Origin: Profundicola sp048268105
GTDB lineage: Bacteria > Bacteroidota > Bacteroidia > Flavobacteriales > Weeksellaceae
Length of the DNA stretch: 64,000 nucleotides
NCBI GenBank assembly: GCA_048268105.1
Contig: JBLWWH010000014.1
Location: forward strand, 5,459 to 69,458
Reading direction: 5' to 3'
Every line of letters starts with the position of its first letter. Positions within the stretch are counted from its first letter, which is position 1. Below, in pieces: positions 7,223-18,034 of the stretch. Below the pieces are notes generated by a model. That model saw only the letters and a list, made by a program, of their open reading frames with translations. It ran no database searches and was not told where the DNA came from. Position numbers and translations under genes: made by a program.

Positions 7223-8875
7223 ATGTGGAAGTCTGTACTATTAGCTACAATCACGGGTTTATTACTAGCTTTATCTTGGCCTACTTTAGGTTTTCCAGGT
7301 TTACTGTTTATTGCTTTTATTCCATTATTAATAATAGAAAAACAGTTTTCGGATGCACCATTTAAAAGAAAGAGCCTTAAGATTTTTTTATTGTCTTGGT
7401 TGTCTTTTATTATCTGGAATGCTTTAGCCTATAGGTGGCTATATTTTGCTAAACCACAGGTAGATGCTACCGCTATGGAAAATCAACAAGCTATGATTGC
7501 TTATTTTTTCCCGGTAATTCTCAACTCGCTTTTCATGGCGATTGTGTTTATATCTTATCATTTTATAAGGAAAAAACACGGTGAATGGTATGGTTTCGCT
7601 TTTCTACCCGCCTTTTGGATGGCATTTGAAAAGCTCCACTTAAATTGGGATTTTTCTTGGCCTTGGCTCAACCTAGGGAACGGATTTGCTTCCTACTACA
7701 AATGGATTCAGTGGTATGATTTAACCGGTACCTTTGGAGGTACACTTTGGATTTGGGTGGCCAATCTAATTTTATTTAAAGCGGTGATGCTTTATTTAGA
7801 ACATGGCAACAAGAAATTAATGAAGAAATTAATCATTGCATTTGTAGTTGTGGTGCTACTTCCGATTGGGATTTCTTATTTAACCTATTATAATTACGAA
7901 GAAAAAGGAGAAGAAATTAATATCGTAGTAATTCAGCCTGAGTTAGATCCGTATAGAGAAAAATATGAGAAATCTAGTGCGGAAATTCTACAAGAAATCA
8001 TAACAGAGGGAGAAAAAGTAATGTCTCAAAATATAGACTTGATCGTTACTCCCGAAACATCTTTCCCAGGAAGAGAAGATGTAGTTATGAACGACCTTCA
8101 ATTGGATCCTAATATTATTCAACTTAATCAATGGATTTCTAAATACCCGAAAGCTGTTTTTATTGGAGGTACGAGCATGGTAGAGTTCACCAACGCAACC
8201 CAAGCGCCCAATCTAACGTCTATTCCATATAAAGAAGATGTTTGGGTGAATCGCTATAATTCTACTATACAATTAGAAAATCAAAACGATTCTATTCCAT
8301 ACTATCATAAATCTAAATTGGTAGTTGGCGTAGAGTACTTCCCCTATCCCTCAATTTTGAAACCTTTACTTGGCAGTCTTATGCTTGATTTTGGAGGCAG
8401 CACCCACTCCCTCACAAAGTCACAAAACAAAACTAATTTTGTGAATCAACAAAATACAGCAGAGATTGCACCAACCATATGTTACGAATCCATCTATGGC
8501 GAATTCACCAGCGAATTTGTTAAAAATGGAGCTAATTTAATTAGCATCTCAACCAACGATTCTTGGTGGGGTAATACCGATGGGCATCGACAATTTTTGG
8601 ATTATGCCAGACTTCGTGCGATTGAAAATAGACGAAGCATTGCCCGATCAGCCAATAGTGGTATTTCTGCATTTATTAATCAACGTGGAGATGTTATAGA
8701 AAGCTTAGCTTACGAGAAACAAGGAGCGCTTTCGGGAACGCTAAAAATGAACACCGAAATTACAAATTACAGTATTGCAGGTGATTTTTTGGCAAGAATG
8801 GCATTAATTGTGTCAAGTATTATTCTAGCTTATGCTTTCGCAGCAAAGTTACTTAATAAAGACAAAAAGGTTTAA
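7223..8875 (+). CDS. lnt: Apolipoprotein N-acyltransferase
   Basis: A 550-residue inner-membrane enzyme that adds the third acyl chain to the N-terminal cysteine of lipoproteins. About seven hydrophobic segments occupy residues 1-225, followed by a periplasmic carbon-nitrogen hydrolase domain (about 230-510) and a last membrane helix near 520-545. The catalytic triad is recognisable: E278 in TPETSFP, the lysine in HKSKLV, and C420 in TICYESIYGE. The start is fixed by the first membrane segment (MWKSVLLATITGLLLAL). The next gene begins 2 nt after the stop, so lnt leads an operon with at least one large T9SS surface protein. Confidence 0.95.
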   Translation: MWKSVLLATITGLLLALSWPTLGFPGLLFIAFIPLLIIEKQFSDAPFKRKSLKIFLLSWLSFIIWNALAYRWLYFAKPQVDATAMENQQAMIAYFFPVILNSLFMAIVFISYHFIRKKHGEWYGFAFLPAFWMAFEKLHLNWDFSWPWLNLGNGFASYYKWIQWYDLTGTFGGTLWIWVANLILFKAVMLYLEHGNKKLMKKLIIAFVVVVLLPIGISYLTYYNYEEKGEEINIVVIQPELDPYREKYEKSSAEILQEIITEGEKVMSQNIDLIVTPETSFPGREDVVMNDLQLDPNIIQLNQWISKYPKAVFIGGTSMVEFTNATQAPNLTSIPYKEDVWVNRYNSTIQLENQNDSIPYYHKSKLVVGVEYFPYPSILKPLLGSLMLDFGGSTHSLTKSQNKTNFVNQQNTAEIAPTICYESIYGEFTSEFVKNGANLISISTNDSWWGNTDGHRQFLDYARLRAIENRRSIARSANSGISAFINQRGDVIESLAYEKQGALSGTLKMNTEITNYSIAGDFLARMALIVSSIILAYAFAAKLLNKDKKV

Positions 8876-8877
8876 AA

Positions 8878-11800
8878 ATGCGTAAAAGTCTCATTTTATT
8901 TTGCTTATTCATATCGCTAGTTATTTTAGGGTTTAATATAAATTTGTTTACAAGCCTGGCTCCTATGCAGGAAGCCATGAATCCTGAAATTAGAATTGCT
9001 GGCTCTACAGAAACTGAGATCAATTGTGAGGTAGCCAACCCTAATGATCAATTTACTTTTGAGGTTGATTATACAGATACAAGATCCACAGAAAGCTATG
9101 AAATGAATACGATTCCATATGCACCATTAATTGCGTTTAATGATGTGGCGAATCTAGGAACCGAGATAGACTTTAATGGTATTGACAAGTTCTCTCCTAC
9201 CATTAACTTTTTTCAGTTTAGTTTTTTCGACGAAACTACTTCCGAATTAGCAATCGGAGAAAATGGTGTGATTTCAATGGATCCCTTGCAAGGTGGGGAC
9301 ATAAATCTAAGGTACCCATCAGCAGACTTACCAAACTCCAACCTAACGAGGAATTCGATATTCGCGGCACATTATGATTTACGAATCGATGGCGTAGCCG
9401 GAGCTGCTGTATATTACAATATGATTGGGACGTTTCCTGCAAGAAAAATGGTTATTACTTATGTAGATGCTGAAGTGTTCTATTGTACAGATAACCGTAC
9501 AACATCTGTTCAGGTTGTTTTAGAGGAGTTAACCAACAGGATTCAAATTTTTATTAAAGATAAAGTAATGGCTTGTGGTGCTATTACCAATGCGGTGGTT
9601 GGAATACAAGATAAATATGGTACGCTTGGTTATTCTCCTGCGGGTAGAAACTATTCTGACGGAAATTGGGGGGCTCAAAATGAAGCCTATGAGTTTACTC
9701 CCAATGGTGCGAGAATGCCAAGTATTGCTTGGATTGAAGGTGGTTATACACCTAATGACCCTGGTAATAATATTATTGGTACGGGAGAACAAATTACGGT
9801 GAACGCAGATTTAACCGATTTGCAATATACCGTTGAAGTAAGATATCCTAATTATAGAAATCCACAAGGAGACATTGTAGATTTAATTTTACATGATGAA
9901 ATAACGGTTTCTCCATTTTATCCTATTGCATTAAATGATCAAGTTGTTATGTGTAATAACAGCGTGAATTTGAATGATTTTAATAATTATATTTCGTTGA
10001 ATCCCGCAGGGAACTTTACGATTACTTATTATTATGATCAAGCTTTAACCAACCCCATTCCCAATCCCACTAATTTTAGTTTCACAGGAGATACCATAAC
10101 AATCTATGCTCAAGTAGCATTTGACAATACTTGTTTTGATGTCTCTAGCTTAGAGATTTCATCTGTACTTGGTTTCTTGCAAATAGATCCAAACAACTTA
10201 GAATTATACATATGTGACAATGTGGACAGCAACAATCTTGAAGGGGTTGAGAATAATCAAGCTGTAAGTGATTTAGATGAGTATTTATTTGGAAACATCC
10301 CTAATGGAGATGTTAATTACTATAGCTCTTCTACATCTACTACTCTCATCAACCAACTCAACATTACAGATGGTACTCAAGTGTGGGTAGATGTTTTGGT
10401 AGAAGGGGAAAACAGCTGTAGAACACCTAGAATTGGGCCCATTACAATTCGTTTTTATGACGTTCCTGAGTTTTTAAGCATTCCGAGTGATCTGGAGCTT
10501 GTATTATGCGATAAAGACTTTAATTACAGAGAAGAGTTTGACGATAATCAAACTTGGCAAAGTTTCTTAGCTGATAATGGTTTAGTTACTAACGATCCCA
10601 ATCATACCATTACGGTTTATGAAACCGAAGAAGATGCCATAGCTGGTACCAATGCTTTAACACAGGTAACCATGGATCAGTCTGATATCACTTATAATCC
10701 ACAAAACAACTCTCGCGAAGCTCAACTCTTTATTAGAATTGAAGATGAGAATGGTTGTTTCTCGATTAAAGAAATTACAGCAAGGATCAGATTTTATGGC
10801 GTAAAGGCTATCGATACTCCTTTATTTAACTTTTGTGTTAATGAAGGCACCAATATTTCCATCGATTTAAGTTGCTTCTTGGCAGATGCAGACTTCAATA
10901 ATGACGGAAATTTTAGCGAAGGAATGTTTAATCAAATCTATTTTGAAGATGGAACAACTTCTAACGATATAAATGATGTATATGATATCTCCTATCATAA
11001 TACCGAAGCTGATGCTAAAGCTGGAATTAATGAAATCGATGAAAATCAAACCATTACAACAGCAGATGTAGGAAACAAAATATTTTATGTAAGATTCACA
11101 TTATGCGAATCTTGTACGGCTGATGGTGATGATTGTTATACCGTTAAGAAAATTCGATTTAGAATTGTAACCACTAAACCTAATACGGAAGTGGTGGATG
11201 TTTGTCATGAGAATGAAGATTCTACCTTTGTTCCTAACCTCAATATCTTTAACCTACAATTATTTGATAACCCTAATGCCTACACAATTGCTTATTACGA
11301 AAATGAAAACGACGCATATAATCAAACGAACCAGATAACCGAATATACCTTTACTGGAAATAATTTCCTTTGGGTTCGCATTAGTTCAAATTTAAACTTC
11401 AGTAGTACCTCATGTTTTGAAAACCCTGTTAATCCATGTGAAGGAGTTTATAGAATTCAATTCGTATTTGGAGCTCAAATAGAAGCTATCGATTTTCCGG
11501 AGCAACAAATTCATGGCGTATGTGATAATAATGCAGATGGAGAAGAATTATTTGATGTAACTATTTTTGAAGAAGACATTTACCAAGGGGAAGCTAGTTT
11601 TGAATACTATAATAATTTAAACGAGACAACGCTAGTTTTATCAAACAGAATTAATGATCCAACCCAAGTTCTATTTGCTGGAACCGACGGAAGTGCTACG
11701 AAAACGATTTATGCTAAGCTTAACTTTGATGATAGTTCTTGTTATCAAATTGTTAGACTTACCATTACCTTAAATTTCATTCCTCCCATTTTAACAGAAA

Positions 11801-13539
11801 ATGCCTTCCTTTGTGCGTGTTTACCAAATCCGGGGCAATATGCCACCTATGATTTAACGCAAGCTGTTGAATCCATGTTCTCAACTGAAAATGCACAAAA
11901 TGGAAATGATTTTGATGAAATGCAGATTAGCTATCACAACTTCTATAATGATGCGCTTGATGGATCTAATGAGATTTTTAACATCCAGAATTATTCTTCT
12001 ATTCGAGGAAATGAAGAGATTTTTGTACGCTTTTATTCTCCAGAAAGCACGTGTTACTCAGTTGATACCTTAACCTTAAAAAACCTAGTTCTACCCGTGC
12101 CAATCCCAGGAGAATTTGATGTATGTGATACAAATATCAATGGCAAGCCAGATATTATCTTTAGTGATTTAGATAATATTGTGATGCCTAACAACACAGA
12201 GGGCTATTTCTTTAGTTATTATTGGACTTATGAAGATGCTGAAAATGCTGTAAATCCAATTATATCTACCGAAGATGCGGTAGACCCGATTGATTTTTTC
12301 TATGAATTCAATACACTACCTGAGAAAGTTTATGTTCGAGTAGATTCTGATAATGGAGAATGTCCAGAAAGTGCTTTTCAAAGTGGGAATATTTGTAGTG
12401 GCATTAATGAGGTTATATTAAATGTTGGGGATGATTTAAATATAAATATAGCAGAATTTGATTTGCCACCGGTTTGCGACACCTTTGATGAAACAGGAGA
12501 AATCGATAACCCAAGCTATAATGATGGTATTGCAGATGGAATTGATTTAACTCAGAATGAATCTGAAATTATTCAGGCAACAGGTGCCAACTTAGGAGAC
12601 CTAAGACTTTTGTATTATGAAACTTTAAACGATTTAGAAACAGATATTTATCCTTATGGAAATAATGTAATAGAAGATCCAACGAACTATACCAATATAA
12701 ATAGCCAAGGGCTTCCGATTGAGCAAGTTTATGTGAAAATAGAATACACCAACAATAATTATTGTCCTATATATGTTATCTTAAATATTACCGTGTTGAA
12801 CGGACCAGAGTTATTCCCAAATGAAGTATATTATATTTGTCCAGACAGCGAGGTAGATATACTTTTAGACATTCCGATGGGAGAAGATATTGCTAATTAT
12901 TCCTTTGAATGGACACTACCTGATGGGACAATAATTACAGATCAACATGAGCTACTTAACGCCACTCAAATTGGAATTTACTCAGTGAGAATTACTGATA
13001 ATAGAACGAATTGTTCATCTCCTATAATGAATTTTAGTGTTCAAGAAATTGATCCACCACATATTATTAATTTGGTGGTTGAAAACGAATCATCCATTAC
13101 AGTGGTGGCTACAGGTTTTGAAGATTTAGCTTTGGAATACTCTTTAGATGGGATTAACTTCCAAAACAGTAATACATTCCATAATTTAGAACCTGGATTG
13201 TATACGGTTTGGGTGAGATATATTTATAATAATAGAATGTGTGTTAGCGAACCTAAAAGCACTATCTTAATAGAAATATTTAATGTAATAACGCCAAATG
13301 GAGATGGATACAATGATTGTATTTCTTTTGATAATCTTCATGTATTTGGAAGTGATAATTCTATCTTGATTATGTATGACAGATATGGTAAAGTTATTTT
13401 CACAGAAAAAAGTAATTCGATTATCAAATGGTGTGGACATTATGGTGGCAGAGTATTGCCGAGTACAAATTATTGGTTTAAATTAATTATACCAGATGGT
13501 AGAGAAAAAACAGGTTATATAACGTTAAAAAATTATTAA
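8878..13539 (+). CDS. Giant T9SS type B surface protein, adhesin-like repeats
   Basis: A 1553-residue exported protein. The N-terminus carries a signal or anchor segment (residues 3-22), then a roughly 290-residue beta-rich domain, then a long series of modules of about 95 residues. Several modules start with Cys-Asp and an Asx/Gly-rich loop (for example VCDNNADGEELFDV and VCDTNINGKPDI), followed by a YY...A...I strand pattern. The last 85 residues are the T9SS type B gliding-associated C-terminal domain (FNVITPNGDGYND to the end, TLKNY). In that domain the usual WDG is WCG. The gene starts 2 nt after lnt and is followed by a paralogue with the same architecture. A role in adhesion or gliding is inferred from the family; no enzymatic motif was seen. 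Confidence 0.88.
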   Translation: MRKSLILFCLFISLVILGFNINLFTSLAPMQEAMNPEIRIAGSTETEINCEVANPNDQFTFEVDYTDTRSTESYEMNTIPYAPLIAFNDVANLGTEIDFNGIDKFSPTINFFQFSFFDETTSELAIGENGVISMDPLQGGDINLRYPSADLPNSNLTRNSIFAAHYDLRIDGVAGAAVYYNMIGTFPARKMVITYVDAEVFYCTDNRTTSVQVVLEELTNRIQIFIKDKVMACGAITNAVVGIQDKYGTLGYSPAGRNYSDGNWGAQNEAYEFTPNGARMPSIAWIEGGYTPNDPGNNIIGTGEQITVNADLTDLQYTVEVRYPNYRNPQGDIVDLILHDEITVSPFYPIALNDQVVMCNNSVNLNDFNNYISLNPAGNFTITYYYDQALTNPIPNPTNFSFTGDTITIYAQVAFDNTCFDVSSLEISSVLGFLQIDPNNLELYICDNVDSNNLEGVENNQAVSDLDEYLFGNIPNGDVNYYSSSTSTTLINQLNITDGTQVWVDVLVEGENSCRTPRIGPITIRFYDVPEFLSIPSDLELVLCDKDFNYREEFDDNQTWQSFLADNGLVTNDPNHTITVYETEEDAIAGTNALTQVTMDQSDITYNPQNNSREAQLFIRIEDENGCFSIKEITARIRFYGVKAIDTPLFNFCVNEGTNISIDLSCFLADADFNNDGNFSEGMFNQIYFEDGTTSNDINDVYDISYHNTEADAKAGINEIDENQTITTADVGNKIFYVRFTLCESCTADGDDCYTVKKIRFRIVTTKPNTEVVDVCHENEDSTFVPNLNIFNLQLFDNPNAYTIAYYENENDAYNQTNQITEYTFTGNNFLWVRISSNLNFSSTSCFENPVNPCEGVYRIQFVFGAQIEAIDFPEQQIHGVCDNNADGEELFDVTIFEEDIYQGEASFEYYNNLNETTLVLSNRINDPTQVLFAGTDGSATKTIYAKLNFDDSSCYQIVRLTITLNFIPPILTENAFLCACLPNPGQYATYDLTQAVESMFSTENAQNGNDFDEMQISYHNFYNDALDGSNEIFNIQNYSSIRGNEEIFVRFYSPESTCYSVDTLTLKNLVLPVPIPGEFDVCDTNINGKPDIIFSDLDNIVMPNNTEGYFFSYYWTYEDAENAVNPIISTEDAVDPIDFFYEFNTLPEKVYVRVDSDNGECPESAFQSGNICSGINEVILNVGDDLNINIAEFDLPPVCDTFDETGEIDNPSYNDGIADGIDLTQNESEIIQATGANLGDLRLLYYETLNDLETDIYPYGNNVIEDPTNYTNINSQGLPIEQVYVKIEYTNNNYCPIYVILNITVLNGPELFPNEVYYICPDSEVDILLDIPMGEDIANYSFEWTLPDGTIITDQHELLNATQIGIYSVRITDNRTNCSSPIMNFSVQEIDPPHIINLVVENESSITVVATGFEDLALEYSLDGINFQNSNTFHNLEPGLYTVWVRYIYNNRMCVSEPKSTILIEIFNVITPNGDGYNDCISFDNLHVFGSDNSILIMYDRYGKVIFTEKSNSIIKWCGHYGGRVLPSTNYWFKLIIPDGREKTGYITLKNY

Positions 13540-13613
13540 AATCGAAATTCAGTTAAATTTAGTTTGAATTAAACTGTAGTTTAAATCCAAACTCAAAAAC
13601 AAGAAAAACTCAA

Positions 13614-16600
13614 GTGCGTCTTAAGACAATATTTATTTACTTCAGCTTCCTACTCATATCCTCTGTATATGGGCAGCAATGTCTTGATGTAGAAGCAACT
13701 TCAACTACCGGAGCCAGTTCGGTTACGGTGGATTGTGATTTTGCTATTGATGGAGAGGTTTGTATAGACTTGCAAGTGGATTATACCGACGTAGCATCCA
13801 CAGAATCTTATGATTACGCTTCTATAGCATTTAACCCGGAAATTCCATTTAATCAAGGAACGCCGCTCACCCCTAATATGCCGTTAGCTAATGGTATAGT
13901 CGATGATAAATTCTCAGAAGCAATTCCATTAGGTTTTTCATTTTGTTTTTATGATCAAAATTTCACCGAAATTGTTATTGGAACTAATGGCATTCTAACT
14001 TTTGACTTAGAAGAAGCTGGAGCCGATGCTCCATCAGGCATATCCGTAACAAACCCCAATCCTGCCTTGATTGATAACGCTATATTTGCTGTACAACATG
14101 ATCTTATTTTCAATACTTCTACTTCCTCAGAAATATATTATTCTACTATAGGTACTGCTCCTTGTAGACAGTTTGTGGTAAATTTTTATGAAGCTGCCGT
14201 TTTTGGTTGCCCAAGGAAAAGCACAATTCAAGTTGTTTTGCATGAGTTTACTAATGAAATAGAAGTTCATATTTTGGATAAACCCGAACATTGTGATAAT
14301 GGTAGAAATGGAAATGCTCTATTAGGAATCATGAATGGAGATGGTAGCTTGGGAATTTCGCCACCAGATAGAAATACAGGTGAATGGGGAGCTTCTAATG
14401 AATCTTGGAGCTTTTTCCCAACCGGAAATACTCCTCCTAATATTGTTTGGTATGATGACATCGGAGAAATAGTTGGAAACGGTGAGCAGATAAGTGTTTG
14501 CCCAATTCGAAACACAAGCTATACTGTAGAAGTACAGTATCAGAGTTGTGATGGGAATACGCTTTTTGGAACAGATCAAATAGATGTAAATTACGCCGCC
14601 GAATTTCCAATAGTAGAAAATAATTCCATCTATATTTGCGATGAAGATAACAACGGATCGGAGACAATCACCCTATCAGATTTTAATGAAACGATTTCTC
14701 TTAATAGTGTAAATAATTTCATATTTACCTATTATGCTAGCGAGAGTGATGCTATTAATCTTCTTAATCCAATAACAACACTCACTGTAACTGAAGATAC
14801 AGTTTTTTATGTTTTGATTGCTAATGCTTCTAATCCTAATTGTTATACGATTACACCTATTAGCATAAGTTTCACAGCCGCAGAGTTAGGACTAATGACC
14901 ATTCAACTGTGTGACAATAATAATGACGGGGTAGAGCCCAATGTTAATTTAACAAACTATGTAAGTAATCTTTTAAACAATATTAATTATGTTGGATATA
15001 GCATTCATTTAAATGAAAATGATGCCATCAACCAAGCCAATGAGGTAACAGAAGCTAACCTGACGTCTAGCAACAGCTTATGGGTCAATCTTCAAATTTC
15101 TGAGCAATGTAATCAAATCCTAGGTCCGATTAGAATTAGATTTTTATCTGCTCCACCAGATAGAACGGCGGATACCATTGTTTTTAATGATTGTGATATA
15201 AATTTCAACCATAGAGAGCCCTTTGAATGGGAAACAGAAATACCCAATGTGATGGATATTTTCCCAGGCGAAACTTTCACAGTACACACAAGCTTAGCCA
15301 ACGCTAATAATAATTCTGGAAGACAAACTCAAATTGCCGACAATGTAAATCCTTATTATGTAAGAATTCAAAATGCCAATGGATGTTACACCGTGGTGGA
15401 AGTTCCTGTGGAGGTAGATTTTTATGGTGTGGATGCCGTCGCCGTAACTGAAAACATCTGTTTTGATGGAACGCAGGATATAACGGTCAATTTAAATGAC
15501 TATTTAGATGAAATGCTTATTGATCCTTTAGAAGGAGTGGATATTTCATTATATGCAACAAATGCTGACGCAGAAGGTCATGTTGTGGAGAATATAATCG
15601 AACCAATTCAAACGATCACTGAAGATGGCTATCATGTTTTAACCACTTTTTATGTTCGCTTTCAAATTAGTGAGGATTGTTATACAGTCAGAGCTATCAG
15701 GATTAGACTGGTGCATCCTATACTTATGGAGAATCCAATCAACGTATGCGATATTTTCAACGACGATAGCGAAGAAAATAGTCTAAGTATTTATGATTCC
15801 TATATTTTAGGTGACCAAGTAGGAAACGTAAAATATTATTTGAATCAGAATGATGCCAATATCGATCAAAATCAAATTGAGACTTACACCTTTACAGAAA
15901 ACATTAGCTTATATGTTCGAATCGAAAGTTATGGATGCGTAGAAATCTATCCCGTAGATTTTCAACTTTCGTCTGTAGTACCTTCTCAAAACCTGAACAT
16001 CGCTCTTGGAGAAGTATGCGACACTAATGAAAATGGACTTACAGAATTAGACTTGACTTCTTTTGAATCCGAAATTTATACTGGCCCTCAAGAGGTTAGT
16101 TTTAATTACTATGAAAACTTTAATCCTTTAACTCAAGAACTAAGTTCACCTATCGCTAATCCTGAATCTTATCCAGTAACTGGAGATATTATTTTCTATG
16201 TGGAAATAGTAGAGGAGAATGAAATTTGTAGTGGTATTTCAGAGGTTCAAATCAGCATTAATTTTTCACAACCTTTTGAAATCTTACCTGCTGATTTATA
16301 TACTTGCGATTTTGAATTTGACTTGAATGAAGAATTTAATCTAAACGATGCGCTACCTCAATTAACCGCAGAACTCATAAATTTCGAGCCAGGTTTATAT
16401 ACTATTAAATATTATAAATCTATGGAAGATCTTGAAAACGGTGTGAATGACGTAGGTCCTATCTTTACTCCTAATTCAGCATTGTACCCTATTTATGTGG
16501 AGTTTGTCAATAATATTACGGGCTGCACTGCGATTGAAGTTCTTACGCTTCATACGGTGGGCGCTCCTAAACCTATCGCAAGTAGTACTGGTGTTTGTGA

Positions 16601-17846
16601 TAATAATATCAATGGTATATATGATTTAGATTTAAATATTCTCGGTGGTTTGGTTATGGAAGGTAATACAGAAGGTTTTATTTTCACATATCATCTAAGC
16701 CAAGAAGAAGCCATAGAAAACACTCGAGCATTAGACGCAAGTGTAATATATGAAGCAGATCCATTTCCAGATAGAATTTGGGTAAGAGTTGAGAATGCTT
16801 TAGTTGAAGATTGCTTTGATACAAATTATGTTAATATGATTTTTAATCCATTAACAGAAATCGACGAGCACGAATTGTATCAATTTAGTTGTGATGTTGA
16901 CAATGATGGATACTCTAATTTTGATTTAACTTTTGTAGAGGATTATTATCCAATAAGTCAATACAATCTTGCTTATTACGAGAGTTTACAACAAGTAAAT
17001 GATTTTGCTGCGCCGATCCTAAACCCGAGTGAATTCATCAATACAGTGGCCAATAATCAGGAGATTATTGTTGTGATTAGTTCAGAGAATAACTGTCCTA
17101 TTTATACTACCTTAGAGTTAGAAGTTATTCCAACACCACGTGTGCGATTAGAGACCGCATTTTTCTGTCCTGGATATACAACCGATGTGGTTCCTGAAGT
17201 ATTAGATCCCTCTGCTAATTATAGCTATGAGTGGATAAATAGTGCAGGCGAAATCGTTTCCACAGAATTTATCTTAACTGATATTGGTGAAGAAGAAACA
17301 TTTACACTTTGGGTTACTGATGTAGATTTCCCTGAATGTAAAACTCCGTTTGAGGTAGAGGTCCGCTCCTACCAAGATCCCGTGATTCAATCTATTATTG
17401 TAGAAGGAAATACAATTACAGTTATAGCCACCGGTAGTTTCCCTATTGAATATTCTATGGATGGAATCAATTGGCAAGGACTCAACTACTTTACCGACCT
17501 TCCCATTGGGCCACATACTTTCTGGGTAAGATATATTGCAGAAGGCTGTGTTAGTGATCCTAAACGAGGTTTAATTTTAAATATTCCTAATGTTATAACG
17601 CCAAATGGTGATGGATACAATGATTATATTAGAGTTGATGATTTAGATGTTTTCGAAGGAGCTTATTGTACATTTCAGATATATGATCGATATGGTAAAA
17701 TGATTTTCCAAGAGCAAAGCAATACTTTTGTTCAATGGGATGGTAAATATTTAGGTCGAGTTCTTAACTCAACGGACTATTGGTATGTATTAATTTTACC
17801 AGACGGAAGAAAGTATAGAGGACATTTTACTGTGAAAAATTATTAG
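13614..17846 (+). CDS. Giant T9SS type B surface protein, paralogue of the preceding gene
   Basis: A 1410-residue protein starting with GTG, with a clear signal peptide (MRLKTIFIYFSFLLISSVYG). It has the same N-terminal domain as its neighbour (both contain VDYTD-STESYDYxxI-type sequence and a SIxWxx turn near residue 290). About nine CD-rich modules follow, many starting with CDxNxxG loops (ICDEDNNGS near residue 341, LCDNNNDG, VCDTNENG, VCDNNING, SCDVDNDG). The sequence closes with a T9SS type B domain (PNVITPNGDGYND, YDRYGKM, WDGKYLG) ending in TVKNY. The 74-nt spacer from the preceding gene has no clear terminator, so cotranscription from lnt is possible. Aspartate-rich loops suggest calcium binding, which is an inference. 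Confidence 0.88.
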   Translation: MRLKTIFIYFSFLLISSVYGQQCLDVEATSTTGASSVTVDCDFAIDGEVCIDLQVDYTDVASTESYDYASIAFNPEIPFNQGTPLTPNMPLANGIVDDKFSEAIPLGFSFCFYDQNFTEIVIGTNGILTFDLEEAGADAPSGISVTNPNPALIDNAIFAVQHDLIFNTSTSSEIYYSTIGTAPCRQFVVNFYEAAVFGCPRKSTIQVVLHEFTNEIEVHILDKPEHCDNGRNGNALLGIMNGDGSLGISPPDRNTGEWGASNESWSFFPTGNTPPNIVWYDDIGEIVGNGEQISVCPIRNTSYTVEVQYQSCDGNTLFGTDQIDVNYAAEFPIVENNSIYICDEDNNGSETITLSDFNETISLNSVNNFIFTYYASESDAINLLNPITTLTVTEDTVFYVLIANASNPNCYTITPISISFTAAELGLMTIQLCDNNNDGVEPNVNLTNYVSNLLNNINYVGYSIHLNENDAINQANEVTEANLTSSNSLWVNLQISEQCNQILGPIRIRFLSAPPDRTADTIVFNDCDINFNHREPFEWETEIPNVMDIFPGETFTVHTSLANANNNSGRQTQIADNVNPYYVRIQNANGCYTVVEVPVEVDFYGVDAVAVTENICFDGTQDITVNLNDYLDEMLIDPLEGVDISLYATNADAEGHVVENIIEPIQTITEDGYHVLTTFYVRFQISEDCYTVRAIRIRLVHPILMENPINVCDIFNDDSEENSLSIYDSYILGDQVGNVKYYLNQNDANIDQNQIETYTFTENISLYVRIESYGCVEIYPVDFQLSSVVPSQNLNIALGEVCDTNENGLTELDLTSFESEIYTGPQEVSFNYYENFNPLTQELSSPIANPESYPVTGDIIFYVEIVEENEICSGISEVQISINFSQPFEILPADLYTCDFEFDLNEEFNLNDALPQLTAELINFEPGLYTIKYYKSMEDLENGVNDVGPIFTPNSALYPIYVEFVNNITGCTAIEVLTLHTVGAPKPIASSTGVCDNNINGIYDLDLNILGGLVMEGNTEGFIFTYHLSQEEAIENTRALDASVIYEADPFPDRIWVRVENALVEDCFDTNYVNMIFNPLTEIDEHELYQFSCDVDNDGYSNFDLTFVEDYYPISQYNLAYYESLQQVNDFAAPILNPSEFINTVANNQEIIVVISSENNCPIYTTLELEVIPTPRVRLETAFFCPGYTTDVVPEVLDPSANYSYEWINSAGEIVSTEFILTDIGEEETFTLWVTDVDFPECKTPFEVEVRSYQDPVIQSIIVEGNTITVIATGSFPIEYSMDGINWQGLNYFTDLPIGPHTFWVRYIAEGCVSDPKRGLILNIPNVITPNGDGYNDYIRVDDLDVFEGAYCTFQIYDRYGKMIFQEQSNTFVQWDGKYLGRVLNSTDYWYVLILPDGRKYRGHFTVKNY

Positions 17847-17854
17847 AAAATAGA

Positions 17855-17883
17855 TTTGAAATATAAAATAATCATTATCTTTG
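17855..17883 (+). promoter_or_regulatory. Distal promoter of the rpmB-ftsY cluster
   Basis: TTTG (17855-17858), a 17-nt spacer and TATCTTTG (17876-17883) fit the consensus. Transcription from here would give a leader of about 200 nt before rpmB that contains a small stem (TTAAGG 17896-17901 with CCTTAA 17911-17916). Confidence 0.65.
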
Positions 17884-18034
17884 CGACTTCCAATTTTAAG
17901 GCCATACCCACCTTAATAACTGATTCTCAAATAATAGTATAAGAAGTAAAGCCGAATTTCGATAGGAAGTTCCAAATTTACAAGTTTTTAATTTTTAAGA
18001 ACTTAGCAAGAATTATAAAATATAGCGAATCTGG

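Noticed and set aside
9529..9802. Frames of 75-87 codons on both strands inside the T9SS gene
   Set aside because: They overlap a strongly supported long gene in other frames and show no domain; shadows.
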